In this document: positions 1-7,343 of the stretch, in pieces
Layout: every line of letters starts with the position of its first letter
Numbering within the stretch: position 1 is the stretch's first letter
DNA from: Corynebacterium sp. ACRPH
GTDB taxonomy: Bacteria; Actinomycetota; Actinomycetes; Mycobacteriales; Mycobacteriaceae
DNA: 60,086 nt
Direction of reading: 5' to 3'
NCBI RefSeq assembly: GCF_022347285.1
Contig: NZ_JAKRND010000015.1
Location: 1 to 60,086 of the forward strand
The notes under the pieces: model-generated
What the model saw: the letters and a program-made list of their open reading frames with translations, nothing else
The model's database searches: none
Told to the model about the DNA's origin: nothing
Translations under genes and position numbers: made by a program

Positions 1-14
1 CGGTGGATTGAAGG

Positions 15-107
15 AAAATCGGGCCCGAATAAGGTTTGGAACCTTATTCAAGCCCGGTTTACATAGTCTGATCAGCAGATATGCTGAAAAATCAGACACA
101 CTTTTTG
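15..107 (+). ncRNA. candidate two-hairpin RNA upstream of the HEPN Abi gene
   Basis: Two strong inverted repeats lie back to back. Hairpin 1 pairs 27-36 with 40-49 (10 bp, loop TGG) and, after a 2x2 internal loop, 21-24 with 52-55. Hairpin 2 pairs 66-72 with 91-97 and 73-77 with 82-86 around a GATA loop, with an AAAA bulge at 87-90, and is followed by a run of five T at 102-106, so it resembles an intrinsic terminator. No ORF covers the stretch. Hairpin 1 could instead be the terminator of a gene left of the window. AbiF-type HEPN genes are known to sit beside small structured RNAs, which is why I call it a candidate RNA; expression is inferred. Confidence 0.4.
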
Positions 108-154
108 TCACTTAACCCACAGATAGGGAAGAGCAGCTTGAACACCTGCGCGCT

Positions 155-1066
155 TTGGGGATGGATGTCGACGAGACTCAGTTCAATCAGTGGGTCGGCA
201 GCGTGGGGTATCACCGTCTTAGTAGCTATTGGTATGTAGCTCGAGAGTCGGTGGAAGGGAAGGCACAAACAGGTGGAAAACCGCGTCGGTTTCGTAACAA
301 GACGAGGTTTGAAGATGTCGTAGCACTATACGAAGCGGATCGGAAACTTCGCACGTTGATCCACGATGGAATGGAAAGGGTGGAGGTGGCGCTTCGTGCG
401 CAGCTTATTGAGCAGCTTTGCCTGCGTGTGGAGAGAGATCCCCTAGTGTATCTAGATGCTTCGACCTTTCGGGAGAAATTTAATCATCTAGAGTGGATCG
501 CAACTATTTTTAGGCGCTTATCTAGAGCTGAGCAAAGAAGCGAAAGTATAAGGCACTATAGCGTGGCTTATGGTGGCCGTTATCCACTGTGGGTGGTAGC
601 CGAAGCTATGGATTTTACGGACGCTTCGACCTTGTATAGTGGTCTCAATTTGGCTGATCAGATGGCTATTGCTGGGAGAATTGGAATCTTTTTTGACTGG
701 GCAGAGCTTAGTTCCAATCAAAAGAAAAAGATGGAGAAACGTCATCATTTAGCTGCATGGTTAGAGCAGCTAACGGTATTACGGAATACATGCGCTCATC
801 ATGGTCGTGTGTGGAACAACGCATTCCCTCCAGCGCCAACTTCTGTCTTTCGGAACTATATTCCGTTACGAAACCTTCCAGAGTGTCAGAGTGTAAAAAT
901 ATTTGGTTCTTTGGTTGTAATGTCGCAGATCCTAAATACGGTTTCTCCAGGAACGTCTTGGCCACAAAAGATCTGTGGCCTTCTGCTAGATGATTTTCTC
1001 GCGAACCCGCTTGTCAAAAGATCCCAGTTAGGGATTCCTAGAACGTGGAACGGGCAGGGCCTTTAG
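155..1066 (+). CDS. Abi_2 (AbiD/AbiF-type) HEPN abortive-infection protein, possibly 5'-truncated
   Basis: This 303-residue protein has the features of the Abi_2 family: an N-terminal VGYHRLSSYW segment (residues 17-26), a middle LRTLIHDGMERVEVALRAQL helix, and a C-terminal HEPN RNase motif R-N-x3-H (R210, N211, H215 in LRNTCAHHGRVW). Such proteins act in phage defence as RNA-cleaving toxins. The only start left in frame is TTG at 155, without a clear ribosome binding site. The in-frame codons 116-154 upstream read PTDREEQLEHLRAL, which matches the usual family N-terminus, but TAA at 113 stops the frame just before it. The gene is visibly richer in A+T than rlmB next door, suggesting transfer. 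It may be a truncated but working toxin or a decaying gene. Confidence 0.8.
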   Translation: MGMDVDETQFNQWVGSVGYHRLSSYWYVARESVEGKAQTGGKPRRFRNKTRFEDVVALYEADRKLRTLIHDGMERVEVALRAQLIEQLCLRVERDPLVYLDASTFREKFNHLEWIATIFRRLSRAEQRSESIRHYSVAYGGRYPLWVVAEAMDFTDASTLYSGLNLADQMAIAGRIGIFFDWAELSSNQKKKMEKRHHLAAWLEQLTVLRNTCAHHGRVWNNAFPPAPTSVFRNYIPLRNLPECQSVKIFGSLVVMSQILNTVSPGTSWPQKICGLLLDDFLANPLVKRSQLGIPRTWNGQGL

Positions 1067-1211
1067 GGGATGAGGGGGAAATGATCGGTCACGAAAGCCG
1101 ATGCATTGTGGCAGCGAATAGTACATCCGCCGAACCTAGCGATAGGATGGGCGGGTAAAACGAAAGCGATACACAATCGCTCGTAATCGACCACGTAGAG
1201 GGGCAATCACA

Positions 1212-2168
1212 GTGGCGGGCAACACCCAGCGCAGCGGAGGCGTGCGCAAGAAGAACAAGAAGGGCGCAACCAAGGGCTCCGGTGGCCAGGGGCGCCGCAG
1301 CCTGCGGGGCAAAGGGGCCACGCCGAAGGCGGAGGATCGCGTCTACCACGCCGCTTACAAGCGCAAGCAGGCCGCCAAGCGCCGGGCATCTGGTGCGCAC
1401 GACCGCTTCGCAAAGGACGAGAACCAGGTGGAGCTGGTGGTCGGCCGCAACCCGGTGATCGAGTGCCTGCACGCCAAGGTCCCCGCCACCGCGCTGTACG
1501 TCGCGGAGGGCACCAAGAACGACGAGCGCCTGGCCGAGGCCGTCCACACCTGCGCCGACCGAGGCATTTCTGTGCTGGAGGTTTCCCGCGCCGAGCTGGA
1601 TCGCATGACCGGCAACGGTATGCACCAGGGGATTGGCCTGCAGATCCCGCCCTACCAGTACACGCAGGTAGAAGACCTGATTCAGCAGGCTGCCTCTGCA
1701 CCCCAGCCCGGTCTGGTCATCGCGCTGGATAACATCACCGACCCGCGCAACCTCGGTGCGGTTATCCGCTCCGTAGCGGCATTCGGCGGCCACGGCGTGA
1801 TCATCCCGGAGCGCCGCAGCGCCTCAGTTACCGCCGTTGCTTGGCGCACCTCCGCTGGCACGGCCGCGCGCCTGCCCGTGGCAAAGGCCACCAACATGGT
1901 GCGTTCCCTGAAGCAGCTCCAGCAGGCCGGCTACCAGGTCGTGGGCCTGGACGCCGGCGGCGACCACACCCTCGATACCTACGACGGCACTACCCCGACC
2001 GTCATCGTCGTCGGCTCGGAGGGCAAGGGGCTGTCCCGCCTGGTTTCGGAGACCTGCGACACGATCATGTCGATCCCCATGGCCAAGTGGGTGGAATCCC
2101 TCAATGCGTCGGTCGCTGCGGGCGTGGTGCTCAGCGAGTTCGCCCGCCAGCGTCGCGCTGCTAAGTGA
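1212..2168 (+). CDS. rlmB: 23S rRNA (guanosine-2'-O-)-methyltransferase RlmB (TrmH/SPOUT family)
   Basis: RlmB methylates the ribose of G2251 (E. coli numbering) in 23S rRNA using SAM. The protein has a very basic low-complexity N-terminus (about 1-65), a substrate-binding domain with [11 protein letters not shown] (76-86), then the SPOUT domain: motif 1 [11 protein letters not shown] (178-187), motif 2 [10 protein letters not shown] (266-275) and motif 3 [10 protein letters not shown] (296-305), the knotted SAM site. At 318 residues it fits the actinobacterial RlmB with basic tail. GTG at 1212 follows GAGGGG. In related genomes this gene follows cysS, which would lie left of the window, so the Abi gene appears inserted between them. 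Its last codons form one copy of a direct repeat (2149-2180). Confidence 0.93.
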   Translation: MAGNTQRSGGVRKKNKKGATKGSGGQGRRSLRGKGATPKAEDRVYHAAYKRKQAAKRRASGAHDRFAKDENQVELVVGRNPVIECLHAKVPATALYVAEGTKNDERLAEAVHTCADRGISVLEVSRAELDRMTGNGMHQGIGLQIPPYQYTQVEDLIQQAASAPQPGLVIALDNITDPRNLGAVIRSVAAFGGHGVIIPERRSASVTAVAWRTSAGTAARLPVAKATNMVRSLKQLQQAGYQVVGLDAGGDHTLDTYDGTTPTVIVVGSEGKGLSRLVSETCDTIMSIPMAKWVESLNASVAAGVVLSEFARQRRAAK

Positions 2169-2180
2169 CGCCCCCTCGTC
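2149..2180. repeat. 32-bp direct repeat, copy 1 (3' end of rlmB)
   Basis: The segment starting AGCGTCGCGCT and ending GACGCCCCCTCGTC recurs at 3899-3931 with one substitution and one inserted T. It spans the last codons of rlmB (RRAAK, stop) and the first bases after the stop. The two copies bracket the tetR/membrane-protein pair. Confidence 0.75.
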
Positions 2181-2183
2181 TTC

Positions 2184-2215
2184 GCCTCTGCGGATTCCTC
2201 AGCAGGGGCTTCTAG
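2184..2215. terminator. hairpin between convergent rlmB and tetR
   Basis: GCCTCTGC (2184-2191) pairs with GCAGGGGC (2202-2209), 8 bp including one G-T pair, loop of 10, followed by TTCTAGTTTCT. It could end rlmB transcription; the T content is modest. Confidence 0.45.
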
Positions 2216-2218
2216 TTT

Positions 2219-2785
2219 CTAAGGCTTAAGTCCTCGAATGTATGTCTCCACGAGCCAGGGCTGGTAATCGGGTACGAACTGTTGAGCTGTGTCTGGCAGC
2301 GGGCGGGTGATTGCCGCCAGGCCGAGGTGGAAATGTAATGCGTCCACGTCCTCTCTGAGGAGGTTCCAGCGGCGTGCACGGTGAAGCACCCTTTCTAACT
2401 GTTCCATCAGTTCGTTCATTCGAGGGACGAGGTCTGCCTCAAAGTCCAAGTTTTCCACAATGGTCGGCACTACCTGCGTGGCGATGGCTCCCAGCTGGAG
2501 CTCTGCGACGCTATGGACGAAACTGCTCCACGCTTCGGTGGCTTGTTGAGCGTTCTCCCATCCCGCCGTGTGGCGGTCGATGATGTCGATGAGGCGCTCG
2601 CGCCCGTAGTCGAAAAGCCCCGTCAGCAAGTCCTGCTTGGTGGGGAAGTGGCGGTAGAGGGTGCCGATGCCCACGCCGGCTTCGCTGGCAATAGTGCGCA
2701 TTGAAACGTCGATCCCGACGGTGGAAAACATCCTCCAAGCTGCAATGAGTATTGCCTGCCTGTTCTCGTGTGCGTTCGCGCGCAT
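2219..2785 (-). CDS. TetR family transcriptional regulator
   Basis: A 188-residue one-domain regulator with a TetR-type N-terminal helix-turn-helix: MRTIASEAGVGIGTLYRHFP (about residues 29-48) followed by TKQDLLTGLF. The C-terminal ligand domain is variable and gives no ligand clue. I chose ATG at 2785, which has GAAAGG upstream, over TTG at 2791. It is divergent from the membrane protein at 2908, and the 122-base gap contains a clear palindrome (2862-2878) plus a half-copy (2834-2842), so it most likely represses both itself and the membrane gene, as TetR proteins next to efflux genes usually do. The inducer is unknown. Confidence 0.88.
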   Translation of the reverse strand: MRANAHENRQAILIAAWRMFSTVGIDVSMRTIASEAGVGIGTLYRHFPTKQDLLTGLFDYGRERLIDIIDRHTAGWENAQQATEAWSSFVHSVAELQLGAIATQVVPTIVENLDFEADLVPRMNELMEQLERVLHRARRWNLLREDVDALHFHLGLAAITRPLPDTAQQFVPDYQPWLVETYIRGLKP

Positions 2786-2833
2786 AGCCAACCTTTCGCA
2801 ATTTGTTGCTCTATCGCTTGCATTTTATCTAAA

Positions 2834-2878
2834 CGGAACGTTATGATCCATTTTGTTAAAACGGAACACAACGTTCCG
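2834..2878. promoter_or_regulatory. probable TetR operator in the divergent promoter
   Basis: CGGAAC (2862-2867) and GTTCCG (2873-2878) form an inverted repeat with a 5-base spacer; CGGAACGTT at 2834-2842 repeats the reverse complement of the right arm (AACGTTCCG, 2870-2878) 28 bases upstream. Position between the regulator and its divergent neighbour suggests the binding site of the 2219-2785 protein. Confidence 0.6.
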
Positions 2879-2907
2879 CTTTATGGGTCTCAGAAAGGGG
2901 AAACCCA

Positions 2908-3918
2908 ATGTCCAACGCTGTAGATGCACAGAAGAATCCACCAACCCAAGCGCCTCCGGCTTCTGAGCGCAGTGGCAACGGTCGCCTCGCCGCCATCGTC
3001 GTTGCCCTCACGGGAATTATCACTCTGATGCTGTTGGCGTTCCTCACCCCGAGCATGAACTCCGGTCCGGAAGATTTGCCTCTTGCGGTTTCTGGCCCTG
3101 CGCCTGCAGTCCAGAAGGTTGAGGGAATGCTCGAGCAGAAGCAGCCCGGCGCCTTCGACGTCACCGCCTACGACAATCCAGACGAGGTAAAAACGAAGGT
3201 CCTGGAACGCGAAGCGATCGGCGGCATCACTATCGGCAAGGATGGCACCGTCGTCACCATCGCTAGCGGCGCCGGTTCCACATTCAAACAGATCATGACC
3301 GGCCTTGCCGATGGTATGAAGCAGCAGGGACAGAAGGTCACCGTGGAGGACGTCGCCCCGCTACCCGAAGGCGACCCGAACGGAATCGGCCTGAATACCC
3401 TTGCCCTGCCGCTGGCTTTCGGAGGCATGGCCTCGGCCGCGCTGCTGACCTTCGGGCTCAAGGGGCGTCGTTGGGGCCGGGTGGTCGGCGCAGCCGTGTT
3501 CTCCATTCTGGCCGGTCTGGTGCTCGGTGCGATCATGCAGTTCGGATATGACCTGTTCGACGGAAACTATCTTGAACTGGCGGGAATCCTCGCGCTGGGT
3601 ATCGCCGGTACCTCGATGTTCGTACTCGGCATGGAATCCCTGCTCGGCGGCGCAGGTCTGGGCATCGGCGCGATCATCACTCTGTTTGTTTCCAACCCGC
3701 TGTCCGGCATAGCGACAGGCTGGCAGTGGCTGCCTAGCCCCTGGGGCTGGTTCGGCCAGTACCTACCCATCGGCGCAGCAGGAACGGCCGTGCGCTCTGT
3801 CGCCTACTTCGATGGCCACGGCATTACCCACGCGGTGGTTGTTTTGTTCTGCTGGGTCGCGCTCGGCGTGGGCATGGTCGCTCTGGCTTCGTGGCGGAAG
3901 CGTCGCGCTACTAAGTGA
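2908..3918 (+). CDS. multi-spanning membrane protein, YhgE/ABC-2-permease-like
   Basis: This 336-residue protein has one N-terminal membrane segment (about 28-48), a roughly 100-residue outside domain (50-155), then five or so hydrophobic segments (about 158-180, 190-215, 222-245, 247-270, 305-328). That plan, one helix, a soluble domain, then a helix bundle, is that of YhgE/Pip and ABC-2 permease-like proteins, often controlled by a neighbouring TetR. There is no ATPase nearby, so the energy source is unknown. ATG at 2908 follows AGAAAGGGG. The last codons (RRATK, stop) lie in the second copy of the direct repeat and share reading frame with the rlmB end. Export of a hydrophobic or toxic compound is an inference from family and context. 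Confidence 0.7.
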   Translation: MSNAVDAQKNPPTQAPPASERSGNGRLAAIVVALTGIITLMLLAFLTPSMNSGPEDLPLAVSGPAPAVQKVEGMLEQKQPGAFDVTAYDNPDEVKTKVLEREAIGGITIGKDGTVVTIASGAGSTFKQIMTGLADGMKQQGQKVTVEDVAPLPEGDPNGIGLNTLALPLAFGGMASAALLTFGLKGRRWGRVVGAAVFSILAGLVLGAIMQFGYDLFDGNYLELAGILALGIAGTSMFVLGMESLLGGAGLGIGAIITLFVSNPLSGIATGWQWLPSPWGWFGQYLPIGAAGTAVRSVAYFDGHGITHAVVVLFCWVALGVGMVALASWRKRRATK

Positions 3919-3931
3919 CGCCCCCTTCGTC
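3899..3931. repeat. 32/33-bp direct repeat, copy 2 (3' end of membrane protein gene)
   Basis: Near-identical to 2149-2180: AGCGTCGCGCT, one changed base (A for G), CTAAGTGACGCCCCCT, one extra T, CGTC. As in rlmB, the TGA in the repeat is the stop codon in the same frame. Confidence 0.75.
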
Positions 3932-3970
3932 CCAGCCGTAGCCGGCTCCAGCGCTAGCCAATAATTCGCG

Positions 3971-5620
3971 CTAGCCGAACATTTCCTCCTGCTTATCCCA
4001 CTGAACCTGCGCCCACGCCTCCCGCAACTCGGGCTGTGGGTCGTAGATGGTTTCCTCGCCGGTGGGGAAGTGGGCGTCAAAAACCTGCGTGGCGAAGCCC
4101 AGCGAATAAGGATCAAAACCGGGGTCGTGAGAGTGCACGAACTGCCTCCACCGCGACTGCATAGCGACGGTGGTGGCGCGCATCTCGTCACGGCCACCGA
4201 GTAGCACGGCAATGCGCCCCTTGTCCTGGTCATAGCGCTGGAAGAGGATCGGCAGATCCAGGGCGTGCATCGCGCCCATGCCGGAATAGCGCAGGAACGG
4301 GGTAGTGGTATCCAGTCGGTAAACCCACGCCCGGTCGCTCGGGTGATTCTGCGCCAAGTACCAGGAGGGGCCGGTGAACAGCGCATCGCCGAAGAAACGC
4401 CCCTTGAGCTTGCGGGACTTCGGGCCACCGTAGTGCTGCTCCAGGATGTTGGCGGCCTGAGCATCGGCGCCGGAAATCGCGTGGGCGAACGTGCGCGTGC
4501 GCGTGTACTGCATGGAGCTACGCTTCGGCTCCAGGTGCATCATGTCGTACTCGTTGCGGTTCGTGCCGATCAGCATTGGCACATCCATCATCGCACCGGG
4601 GGAAAGGGGGTGCTCCGGCAGCAGGTCCTCGTCGATAACCGGAGCAAACGGGCCGGCCTTGGAGATCGGATTGTCCGCGTGGAAGCGCACGATCTCGTCC
4701 GAGAGGCGACCCAGAATTGCGTGCTCGGCGGTAAGCAGGTCTTCGGTGGCGGCTGCAAGCTCCTCGTCGCTGAGCTCCGGTGGGACCTGGCGAACCGGGG
4801 TGCGCTGGTCCATCGGCAGGGATTCTTCCGCGCGCATGCGGTGCAGCCAGCGGGCGGCGAAGTCCGTCCAATACCTCGCATTCGCGCGGGTGTGGACGAT
4901 CATCGGGGCGGGGGATTGCGCGATGGTCGCGCTGAACAGACCCTTCGCGGACGGGGTGGCCATCAGTGCGGTGACCATGGAGCCACCACTGGATTCGCCC
5001 ATGATGGTTACGCGGTCGGGATCGCCGCCGAAAGCGCGGGCGTTGTCGTGGATCCAGCGCAGTGCCGTCAGCAGGTCGGAGTGGCCCGCGTTGCTATCCA
5101 TGCCCTCCGGTGTATGCGTGCCTTCGCCCAGAGCCAGCTGGCCAAAGATGCCCACGCGGTAGTTCACGGCCACGTACACACAATCGATGGCCTGGGCGAA
5201 GTACTCGCCGGAAAGCAGGGGCTTGTTCGCCGAGCCGTGGATGTTCGACCCGCCGTGGAAGTAGACCACCACCGGGCGGCCGGCTTCCGGGTCGATGGCT
5301 GGGGTAGGTGAGTCCGCCGGGCGGGGAACGACCACGTTCAGCCAGAGGCAATCCTCCGTGCCCTCCCAGTTGCCGGCGGACTTGCGCGCCGGGCGGTATT
5401 GCGAGCACGCATCGCCGGAGGTGGCGGCGTTGAACACGCCTTCCCACGGGGCGATGGGTTCGGCACGGCGGAAGCGGCGCTTCCCGGTGGGCTTTTCGGC
5501 GTAGGGGATTCCACGGAAGGCGGTCACGCCGGTTTCCGCGTGGCCTTTAACTAGCCCGGTGGTGGTGCGGACGATCCAAGGGTTGGTGGGTTGTGAGTTC
5601 GCAGTCGTCTCGGTAATCAC
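3971..5620 (-). CDS. type-B carboxylesterase (para-nitrobenzyl esterase-like)
   Basis: A 549-residue alpha/beta hydrolase of the carboxylesterase/lipase B family, hydrolysing carboxylic esters. The catalytic serine is S210 in the nucleophile elbow MGESSGGSM; the oxyanion segment is YFHGGSN (120-126); EDCLWLNVVVP (90-100) is the family signature; the catalytic histidine is probably that in AMHALDLPILF. No signal peptide is visible, so it should be cytoplasmic. Start is GTG at 5620. It is convergent with the membrane protein gene and faces the zinc transporter operon tail to head with a gap of 86 bases. Physiological substrate unknown. Confidence 0.88.
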   Translation of the reverse strand: MITETTANSQPTNPWIVRTTTGLVKGHAETGVTAFRGIPYAEKPTGKRRFRRAEPIAPWEGVFNAATSGDACSQYRPARKSAGNWEGTEDCLWLNVVVPRPADSPTPAIDPEAGRPVVVYFHGGSNIHGSANKPLLSGEYFAQAIDCVYVAVNYRVGIFGQLALGEGTHTPEGMDSNAGHSDLLTALRWIHDNARAFGGDPDRVTIMGESSGGSMVTALMATPSAKGLFSATIAQSPAPMIVHTRANARYWTDFAARWLHRMRAEESLPMDQRTPVRQVPPELSDEELAAATEDLLTAEHAILGRLSDEIVRFHADNPISKAGPFAPVIDEDLLPEHPLSPGAMMDVPMLIGTNRNEYDMMHLEPKRSSMQYTRTRTFAHAISGADAQAANILEQHYGGPKSRKLKGRFFGDALFTGPSWYLAQNHPSDRAWVYRLDTTTPFLRYSGMGAMHALDLPILFQRYDQDKGRIAVLLGGRDEMRATTVAMQSRWRQFVHSHDPGFDPYSLGFATQVFDAHFPTGEETIYDPQPELREAWAQVQWDKQEEMFG

Positions 5621-5706
5621 AAGTGCTACCTTAACGAGCCGCGCTGCCCCTGGCCCTCTTCCGGGGGCAGTGCTTATTTTTTATGCGCTTTACGCACCCG
5701 GTTGTT

Positions 5707-6645
5707 CTAGGCGTGGTGCGCGTGACCTGCGGCCTCGTTGCTGGTTTGCTTCGAGATCGACTCGCCAGCAGCCGAATACTCCCGCGCTCGCACCGCATCC
5801 GCCTGCACATTCCGGGAACGCATCCACGCGATCCCGCGGCAGATCAGGTAGATCACAAAGCTCAAGGTAGTCACGAACACCGAAACCGGCAGCCCCGGCG
5901 CCAGCGATGCCACCAGCCCGCCGACCGCCGACACCACGGAGAAAACGCCCGACAGCACCACTGCCAATACCGGGTTGCTGGTCACCTTCACCGCTGCTGC
6001 GCCGGGCGTGATCAGCAGCGCGATCAACAGCAGGGCGCCGACGATCTGCACGCCCTGGCTGGCCACCACACCGATCAGCGCGGCGAACACCAGCGCCAAC
6101 GTGCGCACCTTCACACCCGAGGCTGCGGCCAGCACCGGATCCACCGTGGCGAACAGCAGCGGCCGCCACAGCAACGCCATCGTCACCACCACCAGCACGG
6201 CCAGTACAGCCAGGATGCCCAGCGACGCGGAGCTCACGCCCACAATTTGGCCCGTTAGCAGGCTAAACGCGGCGGAAGACCTGCCTGGGTAGAGGTAGAT
6301 AAACAGCACGGATAGACCCATGCCGAAGCTCAAGATCACCGCCACGATGGCGTCCTGCTCCCTTTGCCCCAGCGCGGTCAGCGCCACGGCGGCCAGCACC
6401 GCGCCGATCAGCGCGCCCCAGCTCACGCTAAAGCCGAACAGCAGCGCGGCGGCGGCGCCCATCAGCGCCAGCTCGCCGGTGGAGTGCGCGGCGAAGCTCA
6501 TCTTCCGCATCACGATCAGCGGGGCGATCGCGCCAGAGACGATGCCCAGCAGCAGGGCCGCCAGCAGTGCGTTCTGCACGAAGTCCACCGAAAGCAGCGC
6601 GAGGGTGTCCTCCCACCAGTCGCCGGTCTGAAATTGGCTACTCAT
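5707..6645 (-). CDS. zinc/manganese-type ABC transporter permease (ZnuB family)
   Basis: A 312-residue integral membrane protein with eight or nine hydrophobic segments and the conserved ABC-3 stretch MRKMSFAAHSTGELALMGAA near residues 46-65. It forms the channel of a metal-ion importer with the ATPase at 6642 and the binding protein at 7343. The ATPase stop and this start overlap (6642-6645), so translation is coupled. The hydrophilic C-terminus ends with HAHHA, which might bind metal. Substrate is inferred as Zn2+ from the histidine-rich binding protein; Mn2+ cannot be excluded. Confidence 0.87.
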   Translation of the reverse strand: MSSQFQTGDWWEDTLALLSVDFVQNALLAALLLGIVSGAIAPLIVMRKMSFAAHSTGELALMGAAAALLFGFSVSWGALIGAVLAAVALTALGQREQDAIVAVILSFGMGLSVLFIYLYPGRSSAAFSLLTGQIVGVSSASLGILAVLAVLVVVTMALLWRPLLFATVDPVLAAASGVKVRTLALVFAALIGVVASQGVQIVGALLLIALLITPGAAAVKVTSNPVLAVVLSGVFSVVSAVGGLVASLAPGLPVSVFVTTLSFVIYLICRGIAWMRSRNVQADAVRAREYSAAGESISKQTSNEAAGHAHHA

Positions 6646-7343
6646 ACGACCACCAGCTTTCCGTCTACGTTCACTACCTTCACGTCCGTTTGGTACAGGC
6701 GGGAGAGCGTCTCGCTGTTCATTACCTCGTCCACCGTGCCGATCGTGTGGCCGTGCGGGGCGAGGTATAGCACCCGGTCGGTCACGTTAAGAATCGGATT
6801 GATGCCGTGGGTGACGAACACGATTGCCGTGTCGTGCTCCCGCCGCCTGCGATCCAGCAGTTCCACGGTCTTCTTCTGCGCGCGCAGGTCCAGGGAAAGC
6901 AGCGGCTCGTCGCACAGCAGCAGCTCCGGATCCTGCGCCATCGCCTGCGCCTGCCGGATCAGCTGTTGCTGCCCGCCGGATAGCTCGCCGACCCGCCGAT
7001 TGGCCAGGCCGGTCGCGCCTACTTCTTCCAGCGCCGCGTCGATCTGGGCTTTCTTCGGTCGCCTATTCTTTATGACGCCCGCTGCGAGCGCGAGGCCAAC
7101 CAGATCTCTCGCGCGTAGCGGAATGGTCGGGTCGAACATCCTCTGCTGGGGGATGTATCCCAGCTTGTCCGTCACCTTGACGCTGCCGCGACTGAGTCTG
7201 CGGGTGCCGAGGGCGACGTTCAGCAGGGTGGATTTTCCCACTCCGTTGGGCCCCAAGATAGCCAAAAACTCCCCTGGCGCGACCTCGAGGTTGAGGTCGC
7301 GCCAGAGGGGTTCGACTGCCGCTTCGCGGAGAGCGAGAACCAT
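6642..7343 (-). CDS. zinc/manganese-type ABC transporter ATP-binding protein
   Basis: A 233-residue ABC ATPase: Walker A GPNGVGKST (around residues 32-40), signature LSGGQQQLI, Walker B LLLCDEPLLSLD and H-loop VTHG. It powers the importer formed with the permease. Start ATG at 7343 overlaps the stop of the binding-protein gene by one base (TAATG), and its own stop overlaps the permease start, so the three genes form a tightly coupled operon read leftward from about 8398. Confidence 0.92.
   Translation of the reverse strand: MVLALREAAVEPLWRDLNLEVAPGEFLAILGPNGVGKSTLLNVALGTRRLSRGSVKVTDKLGYIPQQRMFDPTIPLRARDLVGLALAAGVIKNRRPKKAQIDAALEEVGATGLANRRVGELSGGQQQLIRQAQAMAQDPELLLCDEPLLSLDLRAQKKTVELLDRRRREHDTAIVFVTHGINPILNVTDRVLYLAPHGHTIGTVDEVMNSETLSRLYQTDVKVVNVDGKLVVV

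Noticed and set aside
4265..5311. 348-residue open frame antisense to the carboxylesterase
   Set aside because: Arg/Ala/Gly-rich shadow of a conserved gene on the other strand.
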